A DNA stretch of 64,000 nt from Bacillus sp. F19 (GCA_023823795.1 CP085710.1:4552001-4616000); one strand, 5' to 3'; counted from the stretch's first letter, positions 21,230 to 30,882 are shown. The notes: generated by a model from the sequence alone, not told the origin. Numbers and translations are program-made.

Positions 21230-21249
21230 TTTTATGAGGCCGTTTTTTT
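21230..21249 (+). terminator. Right half of the interrupted cssS terminator
   Basis: Target-site copy TTTT, then ATGA, GGCCGT and six to seven T. It completes the stem begun at 19734-19739. Confidence 0.8.
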
Positions 21250-21286
21250 ATGTTGAAGTCCGTGATTTTTGCGCTAGCATCCAATA

Positions 21287-21316
21287 ACAAAAAAAGAACA
21301 GCTTTCATGCTGCTCT
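21287..21316 (-). terminator. Terminator of the Nudix gene
   Basis: Reverse strand AGAGCAGC/GCTGTTCT stem followed by TTTTTTT, 14 bases after the stop. Confidence 0.75.
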
Positions 21317-21329
21317 TTCATTCCCTATC

Positions 21330-21791
21330 TTAATTAACATCTCCTAAATAAATCCTTTCAAGCTTCTTCCCATTTGCAAGCATCATAATGGAAGGCAGCA
21401 TCGATATAGGATAAAGCCGATAATCTGTAAGATTTTTTACAGGCAGCCATTCTACGCCAATTTGACCTTCATCAGGAATAACACCCGCTGCTGGTTCAGG
21501 CTGTCCTTCTTTAATGCGGCATAGAAACATCAGATCCAATTGATGGAATCCTTTATCCCAGTCAAATCCATGATTGTCCCCAACATAATCCCGAACAAAG
21601 ATCAGGTCATCAATCTCAACTTCAACCCCAATCTCCTCCATGCATTCTCTTTTCAAATTTTCATGAAGGTTCTCGCCATGCTCCTGTCCACCTCCTGGCA
21701 AAATGTAGAATGGTCCTTTCTCATCTTCTTTTTTGATGACTAAAATCTCGCTGTTTTGAATAATAATTGCTTTTGATGCTGTACGTACCAT
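21330..21791 (-). CDS. Nudix hydrolase
   Basis: 153 residues with the complete Nudix box (G x5 E x7 RE xx EE x G): GGQEHGENLHENLKRECMEEIGVEVE. It should cleave a nucleoside-diphosphate-linked substrate with Mg2+; the substrate cannot be assigned. The protein begins MVRTASKAIIIQNSEILVIKKED and has a C-terminal PISMLPSIMMLANG segment. AGGAGC precedes the ATG. Monocistronic, ended by the hairpin just downstream. Confidence 0.85.
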   Translation of the reverse strand: MVRTASKAIIIQNSEILVIKKEDEKGPFYILPGGGQEHGENLHENLKRECMEEIGVEVEIDDLIFVRDYVGDNHGFDWDKGFHQLDLMFLCRIKEGQPEPAAGVIPDEGQIGVEWLPVKNLTDYRLYPISMLPSIMMLANGKKLERIYLGDVN

Positions 21792-21934
21792 ATGTGTGCT
21801 CCTATCAGTCTTTTTTTAAAATTATCAAACTTTATTCCAAATTCTAGTACTTTGCTCAATCATTTATTCGAGAAAATGTCCCGATTCAAAAAGGACACCA
21901 TTTTTTTCAAGAATGACGCCCTTTTCTAGAATAA

Positions 21935-22708
21935 CTATTGAACATATATTGAGTAATCACACTCTCTCTTAACTTCCTCTCTCAAATCCCAAATGAACTC
22001 GCTTTTACTATTAATTAGATACTCAATATTTGGTATGACAAAATCGGCTAGATTTTGCAGCTCTCGTTCAGAACCAACACCCGAGAGTACTCCAATTCCA
22101 TATCTCACCTTGCCGTTTTTAGCTGTTTTTAAATCAACCACTGTATCTCCAACAAAAGCAACTTCTTCTTTTTCTAAGCCAAATTGTTCACAAAACTTCT
22201 CCACTACTTGAGAACTAGGCTTCTTCTCGTAAAGGTCAGATGTTCCCATAAATTGTATTTGATCCAATATTCCTAAATGTTGTAAACAGAGTACAGTAGT
22301 TTCATAGTCATCAGCTGTGGCAATTCCAATTATGACTCCTTTTTGCTTAATTGCTGTAAATAGAGATGATAAGTTACAAACAGGTTTTACATACTCGATT
22401 GATTGTTTCGTTTTTTTAAATATATTCTCTGAAATCCATTGTTGCAAAGATGGGATATGCTTTGGCAGAACTTCTTGAAAAGCATTGGCAAGATCGAGCG
22501 TAGTCCCACTTGCTAAATGGCCTTTCTCATCAACTTCTCCATCTCTTAATCCAATTGAAAGACATAACTGTTTTTTGAGATTGCAATTACCTGTCTCTCC
22601 TATCATCTTAAGTAACTCATCGATGACACCTTCTACTACTTTAATCCAAATAGATCCAAATTGTAATAAAGTACCATCTTTATCAAATAAAATGCCCTTA
22701 ATTTTCAA
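21935..22708 (-). CDS. HAD-superfamily hydrolase (phosphatase-like)
   Basis: 257 residues. Motif I is FDKDGTLLQF with the nucleophile and acid/base Asp, then a helical cap, motif II around IGIATADDYET, motif III Lys in EKKPSSQVV and motif IV VAFVGDTVVDLKTAKNG. This is the phosphoglycolate-phosphatase/PGMB-like class; the substrate is unknown. The start is TTG (22708) with GGAGAGG a few bases upstream. It is separate from the Nudix and DeoR genes, with GCCC-type repeat copies at 21860-21930 downstream. Confidence 0.85.
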   Translation of the reverse strand: MKIKGILFDKDGTLLQFGSIWIKVVEGVIDELLKMIGETGNCNLKKQLCLSIGLRDGEVDEKGHLASGTTLDLANAFQEVLPKHIPSLQQWISENIFKKTKQSIEYVKPVCNLSSLFTAIKQKGVIIGIATADDYETTVLCLQHLGILDQIQFMGTSDLYEKKPSSQVVEKFCEQFGLEKEEVAFVGDTVVDLKTAKNGKVRYGIGVLSGVGSERELQNLADFVIPNIEYLINSKSEFIWDLREEVKRECDYSIYVQ

Positions 22709-23006
22709 AACCTCTCCACCTTACCTTGTGCATTAGCTTTCTCTATATCTGAACTTACAATTGTATTTGCCAATCGTTATCCAAAATGACAAAAGAAATC
22801 ACAACCACAATTCAATAAAAGTCTATTTTTCCATAATTAATCTTCTTTTCACCGCAATATTTCACAATTGTTGAAAATCAATCAGTAATGAAATAAAATA
22901 CTTTGCTATAAATGTAAAAATACTGCTTTTTCCTCTTTTTCTACAATTTCAACTAAAAAGTGATGATAGTTACCTTAAACATTTCATCTCTGTAATAGTA
23001 GTCCTA
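22709..23006. other. AT-rich intergenic region
   Basis: No gene, terminator or repeat that I can support. It carries the promoter region of the HAD gene and the 3' end of the DeoR-type regulator. Confidence 0.4.
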
Positions 23007-23765
23007 TTACCCATTTATAATCTCAATTCCTTCTTTTGTATACTTTTGATGGACCTTATTTGATAACTTCGAATCAGAAATAATACGGTCGATACGATCA
23101 AAATGACAAACCTTTAAAAGGGAGGCAACATCAAATTTGCTGCTATCCGCTAAAACGATACAATTTCTAGAGCTCTCAAGTATCTTCATTTTCACTTGAT
23201 ATTCTCCCAGCCCATAATCTGTTAATCCTTCAGTTAATGATATTCCACTTATACTCATAAAGAAGGTATCAATACTAAAACCTTTAAAGAACTCTTCTGC
23301 CAAATGTCCAACCATGCATAATTCTTCATTTCGCAGAACACCTCCAGGTAATATAATGGTGTAATAAGGCATTTCAGCAAGTTCATTCGCAATTACTAAA
23401 GAATTAGTCAATATTGTAAGACGTTGAAACTTTTTCTTTAAAGCTTTAGCAAACTCAGTATTTGTCGTACTAACGTCTAATGCAATCGATTGACCTTCTG
23501 ATACATAGCGTGTCGCAATTTCTGCAATTTCCCTTTTCTCTTCGATGTTCTTTGTTTCTCGCAAAATGAAGTTCATTTCTGTGCTGTTTATATCATCTAA
23601 TACGGCGCCGCCACGTACTCTTCTTAAATATCCTTCCTTTTCTAAATACTCTAAATCTCTTCTTACGGTTTCAGTAGAAACACCAAACATTTTTGTCACA
23701 GTTGAAACTTTTAACGATTTATTTTTTCGTATTAGCTCCATAACTTTTTCGTGACGGTCATACAT
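23007..23765 (-). CDS. DeoR-family transcriptional regulator
   Basis: About 252 residues from the ATG at 23765 (GGTGA upstream); a TTG at 23792 would add nine residues. N-terminal helix-turn-helix: RHEKVMELIRKNKSLKVSTV and MFGVSTETVRRDLEYLEKEGYLRRVRGGAV, the DeoR signature. The C-terminal DeoRC sensor domain (ALDVSTTNTEFAKAL, LTNSLVIANEL, LPGGVLRNEE, DTFFMSISGIS, VLADSSKFD) usually binds a phosphorylated sugar. No sugar operon is adjacent, so it has either lost its target genes or acts at a distance. Confidence 0.88.
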   Translation of the reverse strand: MYDRHEKVMELIRKNKSLKVSTVTKMFGVSTETVRRDLEYLEKEGYLRRVRGGAVLDDINSTEMNFILRETKNIEEKREIAEIATRYVSEGQSIALDVSTTNTEFAKALKKKFQRLTILTNSLVIANELAEMPYYTIILPGGVLRNEELCMVGHLAEEFFKGFSIDTFFMSISGISLTEGLTDYGLGEYQVKMKILESSRNCIVLADSSKFDVASLLKVCHFDRIDRIISDSKLSNKVHQKYTKEGIEIING

Positions 23766-23869
23766 TAACAATAATTTCACCAACTTTTTCAAATGTATAT
23801 ATACTATTAATATCCCATTTTCGCACAGATTCCCATATTATATACCGAAATTCGGCTTGGCCCCCTAAT

Positions 23870-24017
23870 TATTGGACACGATCTTCCGCTTTGCACGCTT
23901 AGGCAAAAGAATTCCTAAGTCCTTACATAGTCGAAAGACCTTCTTGGGGTTGATTACCAGTTGATGTTCAATCCTTAATGAGGCAGCTCTCGGTAGCCGT
24001 ATACGCCTTCTTCCCCT
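23870..24017 (-). mobile_element. IS3-family transposase remnant
   Basis: About 150 bases. Reverse reading gives EAIEGEEGVYGYRE, then in another frame LRIEHQLVINPKKVFRLC and KDLGILLPKRAKRKIVSNN, the HTH_21 part of an IS3-type OrfB. The edge at 23873-23883 resembles an IS end (TCCAATAATTA on the reverse strand). It replaces the 3' end of tatC. Confidence 0.65.
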
Positions 24018-24651
24018 TCAATGGCTTCCATCAAGAATTCTTTCAGAAAGAAAATCAGGTGGAGTTATGAGCACCGACGTTAAAATCAAAACAAAGTACG
24101 CATATTTTCTTGCTTTTTGTAAGCGATATGGATTTAGTATCCCTATACTTGTCAAGAACATAATAATGACTGAAAGTTCAAATAATAACCCAAATGGAAG
24201 GGTCATATTCACCATGAAACGAAAATATTTCTTCACTGTAAAGAAATTCATAAACATATCATCTGACAATGAAAGAAGGAAGTTAAAGACGATTGGGAAA
24301 ATGAGAAAATATCCAAAACATATCACTAATATAAACAAAATAAATAATGCAGGAATGTAAGCTAAAGTTACTTTTCTCTCATTTTCATGTAAGGCTGGCC
24401 GGACATATAACCAAATTTGATGAGCTGCGATTGGGATCGTTCCAGCAAGTGCAACAACACTAGACAGCATTAAATATACCCATAATATATCACTAGGACC
24501 TAAAACAGCTAACTTATTTGGGAAGTCTTGAATAATCCAATTATAGATATTTTTTACATAAAGAAAAAGATAACATAAAAAAACGATGAAGACACCAAAG
24601 GTAATAATTAGTCATTTTCGCAATTCATCTAACATGACCGATAAGATTCAT
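24018..24651 (-). pseudogene. tatC: Sec-independent protein translocase TatC, degraded
   Basis: TatC is the receptor subunit of the twin-arginine export system. The gene begins MNLIGH at 24651, then a one-base frame change precedes LDELRK; the next Arg codon is a TGA, then LIITFGVFIVFL, LAVLGPSDILWVYL and a long intact stretch follow (SSVVALAGTIPIAAHQIWLYVRPALHENERK is split into several helices) to ITPPDFLS. There the reading enters the IS3 remnant and the last two helices are missing. Three independent lesions indicate a non-functional gene. It follows tatA and the Tat-exported phosphoesterase, as in the Bacillus phoD-tatAd-tatCd unit. Confidence 0.85.
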
Positions 24652-24681
24652 TTCATTTTTCCTCATTCGTAACACCTCGTT

Positions 24682-24721
24682 AAAAAAAGAAGATGCAAGT
24701 TATTTGAACTACTCACATCTT
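24682..24721 (-). terminator. Hairpin with T-run between tatA and tatC
   Basis: Reverse strand AAGATG ... CATCTT with internal AGTT/AACT pairing, followed by CTTTTTTT. It would reduce transcription into tatC. Confidence 0.5.
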
Positions 24722-24733
24722 ACTAGATTTATA

Positions 24734-24934
24734 TTAAATACTTTTTTCGTTCTTATTATTCGATTTCTCTTGATCTCTCTCATCATCTGAAACTAGATCA
24801 CGTGTTGAGTTTTTAAATTCCTTTAATGTTGAGCCGACTGCACGACCTAGTTCTGGCAATTTTGATGGACCGAAAATGATAAGTGCAATTACAAGAACTA
24901 GTATTAATCCGGGAATTCCTATATTTTGAAACAT
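24734..24934 (-). CDS. tatA: Twin-arginine translocase subunit TatA
   Basis: 66 residues from the ATG at 24934, which has GGAGGTC upstream; a longer in-frame start at 24949 overlaps the ribosome site. One N-terminal membrane helix ([21 protein letters not shown]), the conserved [14 protein letters not shown] hinge, an amphipathic helix and a charged tail: a canonical TatA/E. It forms the export pore with TatC. Here its partner tatC is a pseudogene, so it could work only with a TatC encoded elsewhere. Confidence 0.9.
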   Translation of the reverse strand: MFQNIGIPGLILVLVIALIIFGPSKLPELGRAVGSTLKEFKNSTRDLVSDDERDQEKSNNKNEKSI

Positions 24935-25088
24935 AAAGTTGACCTCCAATTGTTCATTTTAGACTTTTAATCTTGTAACCTAAATTGTTAGAAGATCCTT
25001 GTCATAAGATCTTTTTAAGAAATGGTGAAAGTTATTATTACTACTATTCTTTACTGCCAACAGTGAATGTTTTCACTTAAGTTAGAAG

Positions 25089-26912
25089 CTAATTCTTTAC
25101 AGTTTCAAGGACGTTAATCTCCGCAGCCGATGCCCAGCCGTTAACACCCGCCGTTGCTTCGAGCTTGACATATGATGCATCTTTCGAATCAAAAGTTGCT
25201 ACTTTCTCCACATTGTTGTCTGCCCAAGTTCCGCTTGCAACTTTAGTAAAGGTCACTCCATCTGTACTTACATAAACGTTATATCCTGTAATATTTCCGT
25301 TGCTGCCTGATCGCCTTGGTAAATACGCGACCTTATCGATTAGGTAAGTTCCTCCAAGATTTAAGGTGATCGATTGGGGGAGAACATCAGATTTATCCCA
25401 CTTTGTATGCCAAAACGTTTGTGGGTCTCCGTCAATCGCCATGGATGCTGCATTATTAGCGCCACTTGTTTCCTGACTTGTCGCTGTTGCCGTCATTTGA
25501 GACTGAGGGATCGTCATCAGCGTTTTCCCTAATACTTTTAAAGAGTTTTTACTTACATTGCCGAATGCATCAAGAGCATGTACTTCGATCTCGTATATTG
25601 TATTAGGCTTTAATTCTCCGACTGGCAAAGTTAAAGGGTTAGGCACAGGATCATTGTAGAATTCTGAGAATGCAAGAAACTCATTGGCTACTTCTTTTGT
25701 TTCTGCATTTCTTGCCACTACCTTATAGTCGTGTACAAGAAGGTCATCTTTCGCTTGGGTCAACATTATGGCTAAACTGGTAGCAGTCTTTTTTTCATTA
25801 TCAATAGAAATCATGGCATCCTTCGTAAAAAATGGTGCTTTTTGGTCTCTATCTTCTGTATACTTAAAGTTATCTTTATCAGCAGGATAACTAATTTCGA
25901 ATGGTTCCCCTGCCCAATCATTGTTATGGATATCACGGCGTTTAATGATTAATTTATTGTTGTAAACTTCTACAATTAATGCTTGATTTAGGACACCTGC
26001 CCCCTCAGGAATTTCTCCTTGAACTCTTCCACCCTCTAGCCACAAATAGGCACCTGTAGAAGTTCCGATAGTCGTAAAATCTTTTTGATGAATGATTCTA
26101 GGGTCATCTAATGGATAATGTGTGTGACCAGAAAACGTGACGACTTGCGGATATTCTTTCAAAGTATCGTAAAAAAGGTCTCTATTTTGAGAGAAGCCCC
26201 ATTCGCTTCCATAAACGGTTCCTTTGATAGGCTGGTGATGGAAGACAAAAATTGGTTTTTTCGGATCATCAGCATTTGCTATCTTTAATTGTTCACCCAT
26301 CCATTCAATTTGCTTCACTGAAAAGGTCCCAGATGTGTTGCCATCTTCCGTAGCAAGAACAATGAAATGGTAACCTTTGATTACCTTATGATAGAAATGC
26401 GATTCCATCCCAGTTTTCTCACAGAACCGTTTTTGAGAATCAGCTGCTGTTAAACCATTCCAGTAGTCATGGTTTCCAATAGCAAACATAGAAACTGCTT
26501 GAGATTGTTTTCGTGGATTATAAGCAGACATAAACTTATCATATTCTAATTCAGTTCCCAAATCCGTTAAATCTCCAACAACGACAAAAGCATCTTGCTT
26601 AGGAGCAACTTTATTTAACTGTTCTAATGTAGTAACAAACTTATTTAAAAAATCATCGCTCTGACGTTGAACATGAATATCGCTTATAACAGGAAAAACT
26701 AAATCTGGTTTATTGCTAAGTGAATTAAAAACAGAAGAGCTAGTTGCTGCACTTACAGGTAAACTATTTAGTGAACTTACTAGTGTTAATCCCAAAGCAG
26801 CTCCAGCGACTTTTGATGTCCCCCGTAAAAAAGTACGGCGGTCCATTCCATTTTTAAAAACATCAGCAGACAACGATTTTTCTGTTTCATTTTGTGATTG
26901 CTTGTCCTTCAT
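25089..26912 (-). CDS. Tat-exported calcineurin-like phosphoesterase with C-terminal discoidin domain
   Basis: 607 residues. Tat signal: DRRTFLRG (about 25-32), then a hydrophobic region ending near VSAATSS. The metallophosphatase core has ISDIHVQ, VVVGDLTDLG, IGNHDYW, FHHQPIKG and FSGHTHYPL, the five calcineurin-type metal-binding blocks (about 75-280). The C-terminus (about 475-600) is an F5/8 type C (discoidin/CBM32-like) domain with AIDGDPQTFWHTKWD. It should hydrolyse a phosphoester outside the cell, perhaps bound to a polymer. A Pho-type promoter lies upstream and tatA-tatC downstream, so it parallels phoD of Bacillus subtilis although the catalytic family is different. Confidence 0.85.
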   Translation of the reverse strand: MKDKQSQNETEKSLSADVFKNGMDRRTFLRGTSKVAGAALGLTLVSSLNSLPVSAATSSSVFNSLSNKPDLVFPVISDIHVQRQSDDFLNKFVTTLEQLNKVAPKQDAFVVVGDLTDLGTELEYDKFMSAYNPRKQSQAVSMFAIGNHDYWNGLTAADSQKRFCEKTGMESHFYHKVIKGYHFIVLATEDGNTSGTFSVKQIEWMGEQLKIANADDPKKPIFVFHHQPIKGTVYGSEWGFSQNRDLFYDTLKEYPQVVTFSGHTHYPLDDPRIIHQKDFTTIGTSTGAYLWLEGGRVQGEIPEGAGVLNQALIVEVYNNKLIIKRRDIHNNDWAGEPFEISYPADKDNFKYTEDRDQKAPFFTKDAMISIDNEKKTATSLAIMLTQAKDDLLVHDYKVVARNAETKEVANEFLAFSEFYNDPVPNPLTLPVGELKPNTIYEIEVHALDAFGNVSKNSLKVLGKTLMTIPQSQMTATATSQETSGANNAASMAIDGDPQTFWHTKWDKSDVLPQSITLNLGGTYLIDKVAYLPRRSGSNGNITGYNVYVSTDGVTFTKVASGTWADNNVEKVATFDSKDASYVKLEATAGVNGWASAAEINVLETVKN

Positions 26913-27154
26913 TACGCTTTATCCCTCTTTCCTATGTATTTTATCTAAACCCATTATCACTAACTGTTCTCCTAAAGCTAAAAATTCAATTTTTTGTTTC
27001 CAGCGTGAAGATTAAAATTTTCGCTTCCAAATTGATTTCTAAAATTACCTAACCTATCGACGAATTGATTGCCTTAATATTCTCCTGCTTATTCAATTCA
27101 TCACAAACACACAATAAACCATTTTTTACAACAAATAACCTTCTTTCAACACAA

Positions 27155-27197
27155 ATAATACAATATTAATATTAATTACATGTTAACAACGTGTAAA
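27155..27197 (-). promoter_or_regulatory. PhoP-box promoter (Pho regulon)
   Basis: Reverse strand TTTACA (27197-27192), 5 bases, TTAACA (27186-27181), 5 bases, TTAATA (27175-27170): the 11-base-period TTNACA repeats that PhoP~P binds in Bacillus. A TATTAT -10 (27160-27155) follows at the usual distance. It would give a leader of roughly 235 bases before the phosphoesterase gene. Confidence 0.65.
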
Positions 27198-27205
27198 TTT
27201 ATGTA

Positions 27206-28098
27206 TTATTCACACGTTTTTCCACAAACCAACAACTCCGTAGGTTCTTTTTTTATTTGGACCGCAATTATTTCTAGAAAAATGGCAAAAAATAGAATGC
27301 AGAATGTTATTGCCCCAACTTCATGCAAATCTAAATAAAAACTGCTTGCCATGAACATATCAAAACCGATCCCGCCAGCTCCTGCGGCAGCACCCATTGC
27401 AACTGCTACTCCAAAATTGATTTCAAATCGTAAAAACGTCCATGATATGAGGGAAGTGAGTGTAGATGGTATGATTGCCTGAAAAACAATTTGCCGCCAA
27501 TTTGCTCTACTCCCCTTCAAAGCCTCGATCACACCTCCACCCGAGTTCTTCAAAAGATTCTGAATACGCTTTAATCAAATAACCGACAGAGTGAAGCGTC
27601 TCCAATGACAGAAGCGACACTTCCAAGACCGGCAGCTGCAGCAAAAATCAACACCCAAAGTACAGTAGGTATAGCACGAATAAATGAAATGAAAATCTTT
27701 ATTAAGTTTGAAGTTTTAGGTGAAGTTAAATTTTGAGCAGCAAGTAACCCTAAAAATAGCGAAATTATCGCTCCAATCAATGTTGCTAACATCGCTAATC
27801 CAATCGTAATGATCACCTGATGGAGCCCTTCAAAAAATCCAAAATGTTTAAATTAATGTTGTGTAAACATTGTTTTCACATTTTGTAACGTTAATAAAAT
27901 TTCTTCAACAATACTAATGTCTTTGTAATCAAAGGTGATAAAACCATAAATCGTCACAGTAATTAATAATAGAAACGTCATTCCGATAATGAAAGAAGCT
28001 TTATTGAAGGGCTTTACGATGATAAGCTTCGATTTATAAGAATCTAATTTATTTCCAGAATTATTTGAAGCAACACTTGTTGATTCATTAACAGCCAT
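27206..28098 (-). pseudogene. Phosphonate-type ABC permease (PhnE-like), degraded
   Basis: From the ATG at 28098 (AAGGGTGA upstream): N-terminal membrane segment KASFIIGMTFLLLITVTIYGF, then ...TMFTQH and an in-frame TAA (27855-27853); the same frame continues FKHFGFFEGLHQVIITIGLAML...FIRAIPTVLWVLIFAAAAGLG. A frame change near 27590 gives TLHSVGYLIKAYSESFEELG, and another near 27550 gives GGGVIEALKGSRANWRQIVFQAIIPS...GAGGIG. This is the binding-protein-dependent permease EAA-type motif (EALKGSRAN) of PhnE/PtxC-like proteins. One nonsense and two frame lesions: inactive. Confidence 0.8.
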
Positions 28099-28263
28099 TA
28101 TAAAATCACCCTTCTCACATAATTTGATATCAATTCTAAACACAAAATTGATAATAAAATCACGATTACGACTAAGCTAGCCGAATTATAGTCTAAGCTT
28201 TTATAATATAAATCAAATGAAAAACCAATTCCCGTTCCAGTTAAGATCCCAACTAAATTAAAC
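28098..28263 (-). pseudogene. C-terminal remnant of a second PhnE-like permease
   Basis: About 50 codons survive (LFNLVGILTGTGIGFSFDLYYKS, YNSASLVVIVILLSILCLELISNYVRRVIL), ending in a TAA that overlaps the ATG of the next permease (TAATG), the coupled arrangement expected for two transporter subunits. The 5' part is missing; the sequence upstream is the fumC terminator, so a deletion joined the two. Confidence 0.65.
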
Positions 28264-28274
28264 AACATCAAAAT

Positions 28275-28326
28275 CAAAAAAAAGCGAAAAACTTTGCAAA
28301 AGAAAATGCAGCAAAGTTTTCGCTTT
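28275..28326 (-). terminator. Terminator downstream of fumC
   Basis: Reverse strand AAGCGAAAACTTTGC/GCAAAGTTTTTCGCTT stem followed by TTTTTTT. The 170 bases between it and fumC contain a further inverted repeat TTGGCAC/GTGCCAA (28385-28438) and no gene. Confidence 0.75.
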
Positions 28327-28495
28327 TATCCGCCTGTTTACTTAAGATAAGGATAGCTCTAGCATTAAGAAAATAATAAAAAATTGGCACTGCCCTTACT
28401 TTAGTAATGGCGAATTTACTTCTCCTTTGGCGTGCCAACTTAGTTTTCTTCCAAATTAAAGAAAAATTTATCCGCCTAACTGCATTGCGGACTGC

Positions 28496-29881
28496 CTATT
28501 CCCCCCGAGGGCCAATCATATCGAGCGGATTTACATACTCATCAAATTCCTCTTCCGTCAGCAATTGAAGCTTTAAAGCAGCTTCTTTCAGCGTACTGCC
28601 ATCTTTATGGGCTTCTTTCGCTATTCTCGCAGCATTCGCATAACCAATATGAGGATTCAAAGCTGTTACAAGCATCAAAGATTCATTTAAATATTTATCT
28701 ATTACATCTAAATTCGGCTTGATGCCAATCGCACAATGGTCATTAAAGGAGTGAATCGAGTCCGCAAGCAATCTGACCGATTGCAGGAAATTATACATAA
28801 TTACCGGCTTGAACACATTCAGTTCAAAATTTCCCTGACTTGCTGCAAATCCGATCGTTGCATCATTCCCCATCACTTGTGCTGCAACCATCGTAATGGC
28901 TTCACTTTGAGTTGGGTTCACTTTTCCGGGCATAATGGAGCTTCCCGGTTCATTTTCAGGTATGGTGATTTCTCCGATTCCGCACCTTGGACCGCTTGAA
29001 AGCCATCTTACATCATTTGCAATCTTCATTAAATCTGCTGCAAGTCCTTTTAAAGCACCATGAACAAAGACGATCTCATCATGACTTGTCAGGGCGTGAA
29101 ACTTGTTTTCTGATGTGCGGAATTTGGTTGCTGTATACAGACTGATCTCTTCTGCTACGAGTCTCCCAAAATCAGGATGGGCATTGATCCCCGTGCCAAC
29201 CGCTGTACCTCCTATTGCAAGATCCCGCATTTTTTCTACAGATAACAGAATCATATCTTTCGATTTTTGCAGCATATGAACCCAGCCGCTTATTTCCTGG
29301 CCCAATGTGAGCGGGGTAGCATCCTGTAGATGTGTTCTGCCGATCTTGACGATATCTTCATTTTCTTTGGATTTGTTTACAAGTGTTAAATAGAGCTTAT
29401 CAATTGCCGGAATCAATGAATCAAAAACAGAGAGCACTCCTGATACATGCATAGCTGTCGGAAACGTATCGTTCGAGCTTTGACCCATGTTGACATCATC
29501 ATTGGGATGAATGACTTGATCAGACTCATTTAACAGCGCGTTTCCCCTGTTTGCAATCACTTCATTTACATTCATGTTGCTTTGTGTTCCGCTTCCTGTC
29601 TGCCATACAACCAGAGGAAAGTGTTCATCAAGCTTTCGGCTGAGGATATCATCACATACGTTCACAATCGCTCTCTCTTTTTCTGCGCTTAGCTTTCCTA
29701 ATCTGCCATTCACTTTAGCTGCGCTTCTTTTTAGAATAGCGAATGCGTCAATCAGCTCCTGAGGCATTCTTTCCATACCGATTTTAAAGTTTTCTTTGCT
29801 TCGCTGTGTTTGAGCTCCCCAAAGCTTATCAGCAGGAACTTTAATCTCACCCATCGTATCTCTTTCGATTCGAAATTCCAT
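28496..29881 (-). CDS. fumC: Class II fumarate hydratase
   Basis: Hydrates fumarate to malate in the TCA cycle. 461 residues from the ATG at 29881 ([12 protein letters not shown]), preceded by GGAGGTGG; an ORF extension of 14 codons upstream has no ribosome site. Family signatures: [36 protein letters not shown] and the fumarase/aspartase signature [11 protein letters not shown]. Single gene with its own terminator. Confidence 0.95.
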   Translation of the reverse strand: MEFRIERDTMGEIKVPADKLWGAQTQRSKENFKIGMERMPQELIDAFAILKRSAAKVNGRLGKLSAEKERAIVNVCDDILSRKLDEHFPLVVWQTGSGTQSNMNVNEVIANRGNALLNESDQVIHPNDDVNMGQSSNDTFPTAMHVSGVLSVFDSLIPAIDKLYLTLVNKSKENEDIVKIGRTHLQDATPLTLGQEISGWVHMLQKSKDMILLSVEKMRDLAIGGTAVGTGINAHPDFGRLVAEEISLYTATKFRTSENKFHALTSHDEIVFVHGALKGLAADLMKIANDVRWLSSGPRCGIGEITIPENEPGSSIMPGKVNPTQSEAITMVAAQVMGNDATIGFAASQGNFELNVFKPVIMYNFLQSVRLLADSIHSFNDHCAIGIKPNLDVIDKYLNESLMLVTALNPHIGYANAARIAKEAHKDGSTLKEAALKLQLLTEEEFDEYVNPLDMIGPRGE

Positions 29882-30007
29882 TTTCTCCACCTCCGCATTT
29901 TTATTCTTACCCTTTTTATTCAAGAAAAGTTCATATAAACCTTTTTAACACACCTATTCTTCAGCTGCTTTTTTGATAAAATATAGAAAAACGGCGGTGG
30001 AAATATA

Positions 30008-30500
30008 ATGAATTCTTTTAAGCTGGTTATGTTCGATTTAGACGGACCTCTCATAGATCCCGGAACAAGAATTATTCATTCAATTAAATACGCATTGAAA
30101 GCACGGAATGTGAAAATGCCCTCACCCGCTGTTTTAAAAGATTTTATTAGACCGCCGCTTCAGATTTCGTTTCAAAAGCATTGCAGAAAAAATTCTTAAG
30201 CATTTCAAAATGGACTTCTATTTTGATCATATAGCCGGCGGCAGCCTTGATGGTACACTTACCGCCAAGTCAGACATCATCGCAGAGGTTCTGATGCATG
30301 ATCCTGCTCTCCCAAAATCAGAGAGCGTCATGATATGCGACCGTGAGCGGAAATAATCGGAGCAAGGGAACATTGCTTCATTTGGGATTTTATACGGGTA
30401 TGGTTCAAAAAAAGAACTGAGTTCAGCTGCACCCGATTTTCTGGCACCATCAGTGAACGAACCAAAGAAAACCTTGCTGCAGCAAGGAAATTCGCAGCTT
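30008..30500 (+). pseudogene. HAD-superfamily phosphatase (PGP/5'-nucleotidase-like) pseudogene
   Basis: Begins MNSFKLVMFDLDGPLIDPG (motif I; note DGP instead of DGT), runs to FIRPPLQ and then stops after a frame change near 30165. Further pieces in other frames are ILKHFKMDFYFDHIAGGSLDGTLTAKSDII, VMICDRE and FGILYGYGSKKELSSAAPDF. Part of motif IV (GDRxxDIxGA) is deleted around 30345. At least three lesions. Confidence 0.75.
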
Positions 30501-30537
30501 AATCAAACGTTTGTTTAACTATTAATGAGGTGATAGA

Positions 30538-30822
30538 ATGGGAGATTTCTTCGTACTGACAGCGGCATTGCTGCTTTTAATTTTTGTTTTAGACTCGCTT
30601 GCAAAATTGAAGGGTTCAAGTAAGGACAAGAACGAAAACATTCTTAAACTCTATTTAGGATTTTTAATCCTTATTGCCATTTCCGTTATCCCCTATAAAT
30701 TGTGGAAGCTCACAGGCAGCCATCATAGTCCTGACGGCATGCTCGTCACGGCAGGTGCTGCTCTTGCCATGATTGTTTTCGTTATCGGTTTTTATTCCCG
30801 CAGAGTTAAAAATCATGCATGA
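30538..30822 (+). CDS. Small membrane protein, unknown
   Basis: 94 residues with three hydrophobic segments (about 3-21, 37-57, 68-87), a basic loop between the first two (KLKGSSKDKNEN) and a positive C-terminus. GAGGTGATAG precedes the ATG. No family recognised. A TCAAACGTTTGTTT palindrome-containing segment lies about 35 bases upstream; the same word occurs before the metal regulator region at 59133. A terminator follows. Confidence 0.6.
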   Translation: MGDFFVLTAALLLLIFVLDSLAKLKGSSKDKNENILKLYLGFLILIAISVIPYKLWKLTGSHHSPDGMLVTAGAALAMIVFVIGFYSRRVKNHA

Positions 30823-30852
30823 AGATCGATAAAATGATATAAGTAGAAATGT

Positions 30853-30882
30853 AAAACTTCAGCGGAAACGCTGAAGTTTTTT
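30853..30882. terminator. Bidirectional terminator
   Basis: AAAACTTCAGCG/CGCTGAAGTTTT stem with A- and T-runs on the two sides; it serves the forward small membrane gene and the convergent reverse gene ending at 30881. Confidence 0.85.

Noticed and set aside
24600-24651. Programmed frameshift at the start of tatC
   Set aside because: No slippery sequence is evident, a second lesion (TGA for Arg) follows, and the 3' end is truncated by an IS remnant.
28385-28438. TTGGCAC/GTGCCAA inverted repeat as a separate mobile element
   Set aside because: Arms are only seven bases and no target duplication or second copy is visible.
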